A stretch of DNA of 64,000 nucleotides from Deltaproteobacteria bacterium. Lineage in GTDB: Bacteria; Myxococcota_A; Polyangia; Haliangiales; Haliangiaceae. The DNA is taken from NCBI GenBank assembly GCA_013813765.1, contig JACCRC010000041.1:1-64000 (forward strand), given 5' to 3'. A program made the translations under genes and the position numbers. Positions within the stretch are counted from its first letter, which is position 1; every line of letters begins with the position of its first letter. This document shows positions 27,018 to 35,647 of this stretch, piece by piece. The notes under the pieces were generated by a model, which had not been told where the DNA came from, searched no databases, and saw only the letters and a program-made list of their open reading frames with translations.

Positions 27018-28616
27018 GTGGTCGAGGGTACTCAGGTCGGCGCGTACCGGATCTTGCATCGGCTCGGCGCGGGCGGCATGGGGGAGGTCTGGGTGGCCGA
27101 GCACGCGATGCTTGGGCGACGCGCTGCGATCAAAGTCTTGCACGCCGAGTTCTCGAGCCGTCCCGAGGTCGTCGCGCGCTTCTTCAACGAGGCCCGCGCT
27201 GCGACGTCGATCTCGGATCCCGGGATCGTTCAGATCTTCGACTTCGGACACCACAGTGACGGCAGCGCGTACATCGTCATGGAGCTGCTCGACGGCGAAG
27301 GGCTCGACCGCCGGCTGCAACGCCACGGTGTGCTCGCCGTGGCTGACGCCCTGCGCATCATGCGGCAGGTCGCCGGCTCGCTCGGCGCCGCCCACGCCCG
27401 TGGAATCGTCCACCGCGACCTGAAGCCTGAGAACATCTACCTCGTACGCGACCCCGAAGTTGCGAGCGGCGAACGCGCGAAGATCCTCGATTTCGGCATC
27501 GCAAAGCTCGTCGGCGATGCCCAGGTCAAGACGCAGACGTCGCTGGTGATGGGCACGCCGATGTTCATGTCGCCCGAGCAGTGCCGCGGTTCCGGTCAGG
27601 TTGACTGCCGCTCCGACATCTACTCGCTGGGCTGTGTTCTGCACATGCTACTCACCGGGCATCCGCCATTCGACGCCGCGGGTGCGGGCGACATCATCGC
27701 GATGCACCTGCGCGAGCCGGCGCCCGCACCGTCGAGCCGTGTCGCTTCGCTCTCCACCGAGATCGATCAGCTCGTCCTTCGTTGCCTCGCCAAGGATCCG
27801 GCGCAGCGATTCAGTTCGGGCAGCGAGCTTGCCGCCGCGATCGGCGCGTTACTCGGAACGACCTCGCAGCCGAGCGTGACAGCGGTCGCGACGCACCACA
27901 CACCCGTCCCCCTGGGTGCGGCGCAGACCACGCTGTCAAGCGCGTCCGGGATGTCGATGGGGAAGTCGATCGCGCCAGCGAAGCGATCTCGCGGCTGGCT
28001 CGTAGCTGGCGCCGGAGTGACCGCGCTCGTCGGCATTGCGATCGTCGTGGTCGTCACGTGGCACGGAACGAATGACTCGAAGTCGCAGGTGCCCGTCGAC
28101 ACCGCCGCGCCGGTTGCGCCGGCCCCATCTGGGGTGGCACCCCCCGCGCCGCCAACACCGCTAGCGAAATCGAGCACGCCAGATCCGGACGCCGAGATCG
28201 CGAAGCGCCTGAAGGGCGTGATGGAGCGCTTCGTCGCGTGGTCGCACACCCATGCCGGCGCACCGTGCCCGGATGCCGCCTCGCTTGGGGGCGACGCACG
28301 AGACCCGTGGGACCATCCGATCGAGATCACGTGCACGGATCAGCCCGCCGATCAGATCATCGGTGTTCGCTCGGGGGGACCGGACGGCGTGAAGGACACT
28401 GCCGACGACATCGCGTCGTGGCAACTCGGTCGCGACGTGACCGATCTGGTACATGGGGCGCGGTGGGTCGTTACGCCGCGGCCGGCTGCGCCTCCGGCGA
28501 AGCCGTCGACGTCGGCGAAGAAGTCCGCCGCTACAAAGCCTGCCGCGGCCGCGACCAAGGAGCCTGCCACGCGCGCGGTCCAGGTCGACGAGAACGGTAT
28601 ACCGATCGCACGCTGA
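27018..28616 (+). CDS. Membrane Ser/Thr protein kinase with GspG-like extracytoplasmic domain
   Basis: A kinase of 532 residues. The domain (10-270) has LHRLGAGGMGEVWVAEH, Lys39 (AAIKVL), HRDLKPEN (132-139), DFG (158-160) and GTPMFMSPEQ. A transmembrane helix lies at about 323-347 (WLVAGAGVTALVGIAIVVVV). After a Pro/Ala linker, the exterior part (about 395-480) contains ARDPWDHPIEITC and SGGPDGVKDTADDI. This resembles the DPWGNPY...GPDG...DDI signature of the type II secretion pseudopilin GspG. The N-terminal hydrophobic helix of a real pseudopilin is absent. GTG 27018 is chosen just before the conserved VGAYRILHRLG; TTG 26982 is possible. The next gene starts 11 bases downstream. Confidence 0.9.
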   Translation: MVEGTQVGAYRILHRLGAGGMGEVWVAEHAMLGRRAAIKVLHAEFSSRPEVVARFFNEARAATSISDPGIVQIFDFGHHSDGSAYIVMELLDGEGLDRRLQRHGVLAVADALRIMRQVAGSLGAAHARGIVHRDLKPENIYLVRDPEVASGERAKILDFGIAKLVGDAQVKTQTSLVMGTPMFMSPEQCRGSGQVDCRSDIYSLGCVLHMLLTGHPPFDAAGAGDIIAMHLREPAPAPSSRVASLSTEIDQLVLRCLAKDPAQRFSSGSELAAAIGALLGTTSQPSVTAVATHHTPVPLGAAQTTLSSASGMSMGKSIAPAKRSRGWLVAGAGVTALVGIAIVVVVTWHGTNDSKSQVPVDTAAPVAPAPSGVAPPAPPTPLAKSSTPDPDAEIAKRLKGVMERFVAWSHTHAGAPCPDAASLGGDARDPWDHPIEITCTDQPADQIIGVRSGGPDGVKDTADDIASWQLGRDVTDLVHGARWVVTPRPAAPPAKPSTSAKKSAATKPAAAATKEPATRAVQVDENGIPIAR

Positions 28617-28627
28617 AGGAGCTGGCT

Positions 28628-29614
28628 ATGATCCGAATCGCCGTCGTCGTCGCGTTGGGCGTACTGGTCGCAGGGGCGCCGAGCGCACGTGCGCAGCCGG
28701 CGGGCGCGCAAGCTGAGGTGCTGTTCCGCCAGGGCCGCGACTTGATGACCGCCGGCAAGATCGGCGAGGCGTGCACCGCGTTCGCGGAGAGCCAGAAGCT
28801 CGAGCCGGCGGTGACGACGCTGCTCAACCTGGCGGCGTGCCGCGAGAAGAACAATCAGCTCGCGAGCGCGTGGGGGTTGTTTCTCGAAGCCGAGCGGCTG
28901 ACACGCTCGGCGACTGACGCCGCGAGCCAACAGCTGCACGGCATCGCGCAGAATCGCGCGCAGAAGCTCGAGCCAAGGCTGTCGACGCTGGCCATCACCG
29001 TGCCGGCCGAGAACCGGATAGGAGGTCTCGAGATCGTGCGTAACGGCGAGGTCGTCTTGCCCGGGACGTACAACCGGGCGCTTCCGATCGACGGTGGCAC
29101 GTACACGATCGCCGCGCGCGCGCCGGGCAACGCGGAGTGGTCGACGACGCTGACCATCGGGGTCGAGCGGGATGCCAAGACGATCGAGGTCCCGAAGCTC
29201 AAGTTGGCAGTGCTCGGCGCGGCCGTGAACCCGACCGCGCCACAGTCGCCCGTGTCAAAAGCTCCAGCGCAGGCGCCTCATCGATCCAACGTGATGCCGC
29301 TCGTCGTTGGTGTTGGGGCGCTGGCGTTGCTGGGCGCCGGGCTCGGATTCGAGATGTGGGCGCGCTCGAGCTACGACGACGCCAAGGCCGAGATGGCGAA
29401 TCAGATCCGACGCGATTCGCTGTATGACTCTGCCAACCGGAAGCGGTACGTCGCAGAGGGATTAGCGGTGGCGGGCGTCGCTACTGCGGGCGTGGCATTG
29501 TGGCTGTACCTGAGACACCCCGATAGCGATGGGGCCAAGCCGTCGGCGGCGACCGCGCGCAAGAGCCGGCTCGTTGTCACGCCAATGGGCGTCTCGCTCG
29601 TCAGGCGATTCTAA
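28628..29614 (+). CDS. TPR/PEGA-like exported membrane protein, partner of the preceding kinase
   Basis: A protein of 328 residues with a signal peptide (IRIAVVVALGVLVAGAPSARAQ), TPR-like helices at about 30-110 (EVLFRQGRDLMTAGKIGEAC, TLLNLAACREKNNQLASAW), a PEGA-like beta domain at about 115-200 (GGLEIVRNGEVVLPGTY) and two hydrophobic helices near the C-terminus (NVMPLVVGVGALALLGAGLG and LAVAGVATAGVALWLYL). A strong ribosome site GAAGGAG lies six bases before ATG 28628 and overlaps the kinase stop. The same kinase plus TPR/PEGA pairing occurs at 10856-13602, suggesting a recurrent module. Confidence 0.82.
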   Translation: MIRIAVVVALGVLVAGAPSARAQPAGAQAEVLFRQGRDLMTAGKIGEACTAFAESQKLEPAVTTLLNLAACREKNNQLASAWGLFLEAERLTRSATDAASQQLHGIAQNRAQKLEPRLSTLAITVPAENRIGGLEIVRNGEVVLPGTYNRALPIDGGTYTIAARAPGNAEWSTTLTIGVERDAKTIEVPKLKLAVLGAAVNPTAPQSPVSKAPAQAPHRSNVMPLVVGVGALALLGAGLGFEMWARSSYDDAKAEMANQIRRDSLYDSANRKRYVAEGLAVAGVATAGVALWLYLRHPDSDGAKPSAATARKSRLVVTPMGVSLVRRF

Positions 29615-29691
29615 TCGGGACCTTGTAGACCAGCGGTTCGCCGCGACCGGGTGGTGGTCGGTGCCCACGGCTACCGGCACTGCCTCGACGC

Positions 29692-31068
29692 TCACGGTGT
29701 CCTGGCGCAACGCACTCCGAGGAAGTAGTAGCGAGACGGGGACGGGACGGCGCCGCGGGCCGCGCCGCGCTGGAGTACCGCCGTATCGTCGAAGGCGCCA
29801 CCACGGACCACCCGGTCACCTCCAGCGGTCAGGTTCGCGCAGTTGTTGCAACTCGTCGTCGTATACAACGTGGAGTGATCCAGCACCAATTCGGCGACGT
29901 TGCCTGCGAGGTCTGACTGCCCCCACCGACCATCACCCTTGGGCGACACGCTCCCGACCCGGGTCGGCGCGGTCCTGCAGGGGCCTGGGTTGTTGATATG
30001 GTAATTGGCATACGAGCAATCGATGGTCAGCTCGCCCGGCGAGCTCGACGGTGACCACGGATACGCCCGCTGCTGGCTACCACCTGCGGCTGCGTAGTTC
30101 CACTCGGCTTCCGTTGGCAAGAAGCCGCCATCCCAGACGCAGAAGGCCGCCGCCTCGTGCCACGTGATGCAGTTTATCGGCCGATCCTCATCTGCGCCGT
30201 TGCCCACCACCGAGTCAGTCCACGTCTGGGACGTCGTGTGGCATTTAAGCGCCGCCCTGAGTTCGGTCGTGTTCGCCATGAGGCTCGTGTTGAAGCTCGG
30301 GTCCCAGCCACCCTGGTTCGCCATCCCGTTCAGGGTTCGCGCCCCAGCACCCGGCGTCGGCGGGCGCATCTGAGTCCCCAGTCCCGCATTCACGAACGCG
30401 CGAAACCTCGCCACCGTGACTTCGTACCTGTCGATCCGGATGTCACTCACGGTCGCCGGGTAGCTCATGTTCGGATGGCGGTTGTCTGCAGCCACGTCGT
30501 GATCGCGATAGAACGATGTGCCTGCGAGCGTCGCACCGGTCGCGTTACCCTCAACGAGCGAGCTGGCGCAGCAACTCGTCGTGAAGTTCCCGCCACAGGT
30601 GGCGCGGCACGGCGCGGTCACCCGCAGTTCAGCCATCCCGGTGCCTCCAGGGCTTGCCGTGGCGGTCACCTGGAAGTCGACTGTTCCGTTCCTGGTTGCC
30701 GCGAGGTGGCCGGTCGCCGTGCAGCTCGAGCCCGGCGCAAGTCCGGTCGTGCATGTGCTCGAGGTGAACGTCATGGTGCCCAGCGTCAGCCCCGTGACCG
30801 CAATCAGCGGGACCCCCGACGTTGTCCCGCCCGTGTTCGTGACGGTGATCAGCGTGTCGAGCGCTGCACCCGCGTACAAGTCGAACACCGCCGGCGACGC
30901 GGTGACCACGAGCGCGTCGTCGCCGCCGGAGGTAGCATCGCCGGACAGTCGCGCCAGCTCCGGGAAGCCGCACCCCGTCAACGCGACGAACACCGCCAGG
31001 GGCGGCCACGCGGTGCTCGCTCCGCCGCGCCGACATCGACCATCGCGGATGCCTCGGTACGTCCCCAT
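29692..31068 (-). CDS. Lipoprotein with ASH-like domain and FGE-sulfatase (SUMF1) domain
   Basis: A protein of 458 residues. A basic N-terminus and short hydrophobic core end in the lipobox VALTGC. Residues about 40-150 form an ASH-like beta-sandwich (FDLYAGAALDTLITVTNTGG, GSSCTATGHLAATRNGTV). The C-terminal half is a formylglycine-generating-enzyme-type domain: IDRYEVTVARFRAFV, PINCITWHEAAAFCVWDGGF, LPTEAEWNYAAAGG, SDLAGNVAELVLD, RVVRGGAFDD and GVRCARTP. Members without a sulfatase partner often act as surface or carbohydrate-binding proteins; true FGE activity is unproven. ATG 31068 gives a normal signal peptide; GTG 31086 is possible. Confidence 0.85.
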   Translation of the reverse strand: MGTYRGIRDGRCRRGGASTAWPPLAVFVALTGCGFPELARLSGDATSGGDDALVVTASPAVFDLYAGAALDTLITVTNTGGTTSGVPLIAVTGLTLGTMTFTSSTCTTGLAPGSSCTATGHLAATRNGTVDFQVTATASPGGTGMAELRVTAPCRATCGGNFTTSCCASSLVEGNATGATLAGTSFYRDHDVAADNRHPNMSYPATVSDIRIDRYEVTVARFRAFVNAGLGTQMRPPTPGAGARTLNGMANQGGWDPSFNTSLMANTTELRAALKCHTTSQTWTDSVVGNGADEDRPINCITWHEAAAFCVWDGGFLPTEAEWNYAAAGGSQQRAYPWSPSSSPGELTIDCSYANYHINNPGPCRTAPTRVGSVSPKGDGRWGQSDLAGNVAELVLDHSTLYTTTSCNNCANLTAGGDRVVRGGAFDDTAVLQRGAARGAVPSPSRYYFLGVRCARTP

Positions 31069-31344
31069 CTGCGTGCCCGCCTTCACCCGCTTTTTACGTC
31101 AACCACGACACCCGCGCAACCGGCGGCTCACGAAGAGACCGACGGTGCGAATAGCTTCCCCGCCGCCTACGCTTTCTTCGTCGACCTCATCGACGTGCTC
31201 GGGCCAGCGACAGTCCAGGAATGCGCGCGCCTTGCCTTAGTTCGCCTTTGGTTCCTCGACAATTTTCAAGCGTGTCGTCGGACGCGTCGTCGTCGGGGGT
31301 TGGGCCGACGGGCTTAACGTGAACTGTGTGATCTCGAAGCGAGA
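31069..31344. other. Intergenic region with a hairpin at the end of the toxin-linked operon
   Basis: No supported gene. At 31330-31346 a perfect 7-bp stem (GATCTCG / CGAGATC) with a 3-base loop overlaps the stop codon of the minus-strand gene ending at 31345. It could contribute to termination on that strand, though no U-tract follows. The frame AYAFFVDLIDVLGPATVQ on the plus strand looks protein-like but has no start or homologue that I recognise. Confidence 0.4.
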
Positions 31345-33378
31345 TCAGAACGTGACATACAGTCCTTCGTTCCTCTTCGCCGCCACTTCCAGCATTTTCA
31401 CTGCCGTGTCCAGCTCAGGCGAGCCCGCTTTCTTCGCGAGCTCCAGCAACGCCTCGTAGTTTTCGCGAACTCTCTTCGCGGACTGGAAGTACGAACCCAT
31501 CTTTCCCGCATCGAAGGGGTTATTGGGCGGGCCGATCGTGGTGCCGAGAATCGGCGACTCCGTCCGTGACGAGCTTGTCGCCAAGTCAGGCACGCGCTCC
31601 CAGGCCGAGCCCAGCCCTATGTCGGCGGTCGGGCTGTAGTACTTCGTCAACGCGAAGTCGCCGTACTGATGCGCGTCTTCAATCTCGATAAGAGAGGCCC
31701 AATTGGCGCCGAGCGGCTCGCCTTCATAAGGGTCGCGCAGCGCATCTAGGTTCACGTTGATGAACGACTTGAGGTGACTCGTGTCCCCGGTAGCGAGGGC
31801 GTCCTCCAAGCAGGGGAGAAGCTCTCGCTCGAACGACTCGTAGTCGAACACGAATGCCTTGTGCTCGAGAGCGCTGATCTCTTCGAGCTCGGCTAGAAAC
31901 GCGTCCAACCCGGGTCTGTCAGCGGGATCCTCGCTCAGCGCGTGTTCGAGGAGCGCCGAGATCGAAGCCGGCGCGCCACCCGCCCAGTCGACGAGCATCT
32001 TCGCGAGCGAGTAAACGAGGGACCGCTCGGTGGGGTTGCTCGACCAGACTTCCGGCGCTGCGTACTCGCGCTCGAATGGTGGTCGCGTGACCATGTCGTA
32101 GGTCTTGCGTTGGAAGAGCAGGTCTGGCCGATCGCTCATTGCGGTGACTGTGACTCGTCTGCCGTGGCGCACGCCCCACATGTACTCGGGCTGTACTCGA
32201 GCGAGCACCGTCCCCTCCGCGAGTGCTCGTGCAAGCAAACGGCCTGCCGAGAGTGCGAGTTCGATCGCCTGGAGCTCGTCGACGCCAGCGCTGACGAGAT
32301 CAGGTAACCATGCGCCCACGGTCGGGATCTCCACGCAAAGCCAGTGGGGGTGTTGCGGCGGCGGGTCGTCGGCCTCCCCGGCAAACGCGAGCTCTACGTT
32401 CGCCGCTTTGCGCGCCGCGAGGACCGGGCGTATCGATTCAGCTGGAATCCGCGACAGCCTCCCGTCGATCGCGACAAGTGCCTGACGCCCATCTTGGACG
32501 CGCATCGCACGCCAGAGCTGCCGAGCTCCGATGCCACGTAGATGGTCCGTGATGAGAAATGCCCCTCCTGCGACGAGGGCCCCGTGCGGAAACGCGACCG
32601 CCACTTCCTTTAGCGCCTCGCGCTCGGCGGCTTCCGCCTCTCGGACCCTCGCTTCGTGCCGGATCGCATAGTCGATGTCGCCCCGCATCTCGCGCACCAC
32701 CTCGCCCGCAGGCTCTCCCATTACCTCGCGGTGAGCGAGCCGGCCGAGCCATAGGGCCGTGACGGCATCAATCCCCTGCGCCAACGCGCGGTTGATGATT
32801 GGCAGCACGGTGAACCCCTTCGGATACAGGACCGGATCGCGCTTGCCGCTCATCTCGACGAGAAACGCGTGTAGGGCGCTGGCTTCGTCCGTGTCGAACC
32901 GGCGCGCTAGCTCGAGATCGCCAAACGCCAGCGCGGCGAGCCCCACTCGTTGCTTCTCGCCATTCGTGAGGCGCTCGGGCTTCAGATCGGACAGAAGCGA
33001 CCGCGCGATGACATCGGTGATTTGCGGCAGCGGCGTGCCCATCGACGCAAATGCATTGACGAGGTCCACGATCGCTACGACCGCTGCTGCTGGGACATCG
33101 GAATGAGCCTGTATTGGCTGTAGCGCGCGGACAACCTCCTCAATCATCACGAATACCGGACCGAGCTCGGCGCGGGCGCCTTCGGGATCCACGAGCATCG
33201 CGCGACAGATTTGGTCCGCGAGCGATGGAAGGTCAGCGTGGTGTCGCTGACCAAGCGCAGCGACAAGAGGAGCTCGCACAATCTCAAAGCGCTCGCTCCC
33301 GAGCCCTTCGAACCAAGTGGTCCACGTCTCGAGCAACTCGCGAGCGCTCATGTATCCCCGTGCCGGTGGATGATTCAT
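31345..33378 (-). CDS. Pseudokinase with helical N-terminus and extra C-terminal domain (paralogue of 33895-35385)
   Basis: An unrecognised protein of 677 residues. Residues 1-250 are helical. From about 255 the chain follows a Ser/Thr kinase domain with every catalytic motif lost. LRGIGARQLWRAM stands for the glycine loop, ALVAID replaces the Lys of VAIK, LARVQPEYMWG replaces HRDLKPENIL, and AMSD replaces DFG. YAAPEVW (about 439-445) and DPADRPGLDAFLAEL keep the APE and last-helix signatures. The last 140 residues (AFVFDYESFERELLPCLED...) are absent from the paralogue and have the size of an immunity-type domain. ATG 33378 follows the previous stop by seven bases. It is the last gene of the toxin-linked operon. 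Confidence 0.75.
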   Translation of the reverse strand: MNHPPARGYMSARELLETWTTWFEGLGSERFEIVRAPLVAALGQRHHADLPSLADQICRAMLVDPEGARAELGPVFVMIEEVVRALQPIQAHSDVPAAAVVAIVDLVNAFASMGTPLPQITDVIARSLLSDLKPERLTNGEKQRVGLAALAFGDLELARRFDTDEASALHAFLVEMSGKRDPVLYPKGFTVLPIINRALAQGIDAVTALWLGRLAHREVMGEPAGEVVREMRGDIDYAIRHEARVREAEAAEREALKEVAVAFPHGALVAGGAFLITDHLRGIGARQLWRAMRVQDGRQALVAIDGRLSRIPAESIRPVLAARKAANVELAFAGEADDPPPQHPHWLCVEIPTVGAWLPDLVSAGVDELQAIELALSAGRLLARALAEGTVLARVQPEYMWGVRHGRRVTVTAMSDRPDLLFQRKTYDMVTRPPFEREYAAPEVWSSNPTERSLVYSLAKMLVDWAGGAPASISALLEHALSEDPADRPGLDAFLAELEEISALEHKAFVFDYESFERELLPCLEDALATGDTSHLKSFINVNLDALRDPYEGEPLGANWASLIEIEDAHQYGDFALTKYYSPTADIGLGSAWERVPDLATSSSRTESPILGTTIGPPNNPFDAGKMGSYFQSAKRVRENYEALLELAKKAGSPELDTAVKMLEVAAKRNEGLYVTF

Positions 33379-33385
33379 AGCTGCG

Positions 33386-33847
33386 TCACCGTGTGTCGCG
33401 CTCGAGTGTGCGGCCCCATTCACCGAGCAACCCGTCGCTCAGAGAATCGTTGGCAAGCCCTTTTCGGATCTTGCCAACAACTTCGCCGTCGTACTCGAAG
33501 ACAATGTCAACCCCGCGCGAGAGCGAGAACTCTGTCAGTCTCTCGACGATTTCGACGACCTCGTCGTACTGCGCCCGGTCGACGGCGGCCGGTACTTTGT
33601 CGTCCCACGGCGGGAACGACGAGTAGAGCCGCATCACGCCGCCGACTGTGATGATCGGCTTGTCTTCTGGGTCATCGCTGGAGTCGTCTTCCTCGTTCAC
33701 GAATTCTGGTGGACTCAGCGTCCACTCCTTCGACGAAACCAACGCTTCGACGAGATCCTGCATTGCCCGTGCGTCCGCGTCGGATGGTTCGCCATCGATC
33801 GCAAAAAGCAGATTGATCTGTGGATGGTCAGGCGACAGCGGTTCCAT
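33386..33847 (-). CDS. Acidic hypothetical protein in toxin-linked operon (candidate immunity protein)
   Basis: An unrecognised soluble protein of 153 residues, strongly acidic (VNEEDDSSDDPEDKP) with alternating strands and helices (QINLLFAIDGEPSDADARAM, YDEVVEIVERLTEFSLSRGV, VDIVFEYDGEVVGKIRKGL). Size, acidity and position between two pseudokinase paralogues in a polymorphic-toxin operon are typical of immunity proteins, but no family is recognised. It starts 47 bases after the upstream pseudokinase stop and ends seven bases before the next start. ATG 33847 is the only good start. Confidence 0.65.
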   Translation of the reverse strand: MEPLSPDHPQINLLFAIDGEPSDADARAMQDLVEALVSSKEWTLSPPEFVNEEDDSSDDPEDKPIITVGGVMRLYSSFPPWDDKVPAAVDRAQYDEVVEIVERLTEFSLSRGVDIVFEYDGEVVGKIRKGLANDSLSDGLLGEWGRTLERDTR

Positions 33848-33894
33848 CGTCTTCGACGTTCTTCGGCTCGAGCGATCCAGTCATGCCCGGACCC

Positions 33895-35385
33895 TCACCG
33901 CTCCTCTGCACCAGTGTCGAGTTCGGCCAGGAACGCGTCCAACCCGGGTCTATCAGCGGGCTCCTCGCTCAGCGCGCGTTCGAGGAGCGCCGAGATCGAA
34001 GCCGGTGCGCCACCGGCCCAGTCGACGATCATCTTTGCGAGTGAGTAGACCAGCGAACGATCGCTAGGGCTGCTCAACCACACTTCAGGCGCCGCGTACT
34101 CGCGCTCGAACGGCGGCATCGTGACCATGTCGTATGTCCTGCGTTCGAACAGCTCGGAAGGACGGTCGCTCACCGCGGTGACCGTGAGTCGTTCGCCGTC
34201 CCGCACGCCCCACATGTACTCCGGCCGAGTCCGCGCGAGCACGGTGCCCGCCGCAAGTGCCTGCACGAGCAACCGTCCCGCCGATCGTGCGAGCTCGATC
34301 GCCTGCCGTGGACTGACGCCCCCAACGATGAGGTCCGGCAACCAGGTCCCGTCCGCCGGGATCTCGACGCATAGCCAATGACAGTGTAGGTCGGGCGGGT
34401 CGTCGACTTCACCGGCATACGCGAGCTCGACGTTCACTGCTCTTCGCGCTGTGAGGGCGGGGCGCACCGAATCGGCAGGAATTCGTGCCAGCTTGACGTC
34501 GAATGCCACCAGAGCTTGGCGCCCATCCGACACGCGCACCGCTCGCCACAGCTGCTGAGAGCCGATGCCGCGCAGCTTGTCCGTGATCCGAAATGCTCCC
34601 GCGGCAACCAATGCGCCATGCGGAAACGCGAACGCGGCCGCTTCCTCGTGGGCGCGCAGTCGGGCTTTCGCCTGACGCGTCTCCTCGTCACGCTCGATCG
34701 CTCGTTCGATAAAGGCGCGCGTCTCGCGCACGACCTCGCCCGCTGACTGCGCCATCACCTCGCGAAACGCGAGGCGCCCGAGCCACAGCGCGGTCGCGGC
34801 ATCGAGCTCCTGCGTCAGCGCGCGGAAAATGATCGGAAGCACTGTGAACCCCTGCGGATACATCACGCGATCGCGCTTGCCGCTCATTGTGGTCAAGAAC
34901 GCGTGGAGCGTGTCCGACTCGTTGGTGTCGAACCGCCGCGTGAGATCCAGATCGCCGAACGCGAGAGCGGCAAGCCCCGCTCGTACGCGCTCGTCATTTA
35001 AGAGCTGCCCCGGTGTGAGCTCGGCCAGCAACGACCGCGCGATGACATCGACGATGCTCGGCAACGGGGTGCCCACCGACGCGAACGCGTTGACGAGATC
35101 TACGATCGCAACGATCGCGGACGCGGTAATGTCCGCGCGAGCATGCGTGGGTCGCAACGCGTGAACGATCTCCTCGACCATCACGAAGACAGGTCCGAGT
35201 TCGGAGCGAGCTCCCTCGTGATCCACGAGCATCGCGCGGCAGACCTGCTCTGCCAGCGACGGGAGCTCGGCGTAGCGCCGCTCCCCGAGTGCTCGGGTGA
35301 GGGGGACGCGCACGATCTCGAAGCGTTTGGAGCCGAGCTCGCCGAACCATGCGGTCCATGTCGCGAGCAGTTCGCTAGCGCTCAC
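33895..35385 (-). CDS. Pseudokinase with helical N-terminus (shorter paralogue)
   Basis: A protein of 496 residues, about three quarters identical by eye to the first 480 residues of the 31345-33378 product (for example LPSLAEQVCRAMLVDHEGAR against LPSLADQICRAMLVDPEGAR). The same degenerate kinase domain is present: LRGIGSQQLWRAV, ALVAFD, LARTRPEYMWGV for HRDLKPENIL, AVSD for DFG, YAAPEVW near residue 430, and EPADRPGLDAFLAEL. It stops at the end of the kinase fold and lacks the extra C-terminal domain. GTG 35385 overlaps the stop of the upstream broken gene (GTGA), which strongly supports this start over the longer open frame. Confidence 0.78.
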   Translation of the reverse strand: MSASELLATWTAWFGELGSKRFEIVRVPLTRALGERRYAELPSLAEQVCRAMLVDHEGARSELGPVFVMVEEIVHALRPTHARADITASAIVAIVDLVNAFASVGTPLPSIVDVIARSLLAELTPGQLLNDERVRAGLAALAFGDLDLTRRFDTNESDTLHAFLTTMSGKRDRVMYPQGFTVLPIIFRALTQELDAATALWLGRLAFREVMAQSAGEVVRETRAFIERAIERDEETRQAKARLRAHEEAAAFAFPHGALVAAGAFRITDKLRGIGSQQLWRAVRVSDGRQALVAFDVKLARIPADSVRPALTARRAVNVELAYAGEVDDPPDLHCHWLCVEIPADGTWLPDLIVGGVSPRQAIELARSAGRLLVQALAAGTVLARTRPEYMWGVRDGERLTVTAVSDRPSELFERRTYDMVTMPPFEREYAAPEVWLSSPSDRSLVYSLAKMIVDWAGGAPASISALLERALSEEPADRPGLDAFLAELDTGAEER

Positions 35386-35647
35386 ACGGCCCCCGCAAGC
35401 TTCCGCAGGTCGTCGTCGAAGCGCTCTGCGACATCGCCGAACGGAATGCGGCGGGTCCAGTGAAATGCGATGCGCGCGATCCACGACACCGTCCCAGCAT
35501 CTCGGCGCAAAGACGTGCGTCTGCCGAATGCGCCTGCGCGGGGCCAATGGCCAGCCGATCCTTCACCTGGCTGAGGTCACGTTCGCCGACCTTGGTCATC
35601 GTCTGGTCGCCTCCGATGGTCATGCGTCTCGGTGTCGTCGCAGTCAC
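35382..35647 (-). pseudogene. Small gene (about 88 aa) broken by a one-base shift, coupled at both ends
   Basis: The reading frame starts at GTG 35647, overlapping the TGA of the 152-aa gene (GTGA), and continues TKVGERDLSQVKDRLAIGPA and ADARLCAEMLG. It then must shift once near 35490-35495 to give TVSWIARIAFHWTRRIPFGD and RFDDDLRKLAGAV, ending at a TGA (35384-35382) that overlaps the GTG of the pseudokinase gene. Either frame alone loses coding character past the shift point. Adding one base at the GGG run (35493-35495) restores an 88-residue protein. It is either a true mutation or a sequencing error; no slippery heptamer for programmed shifting is seen. Confidence 0.6.

Noticed and set aside
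30157-31317. 386-residue plus-strand frame near the FGE-sulfatase gene
   Set aside because: Opposes a gene with clear SUMF1 motifs; Arg/His-rich shadow, with only its last part outside that gene.
35386-35547. Longer N-terminus for the 33895-35385 pseudokinase
   Set aside because: The extension lies in the wrong frame for the coding-like sequence there, and the GTGA overlap fixes the start at 35385.
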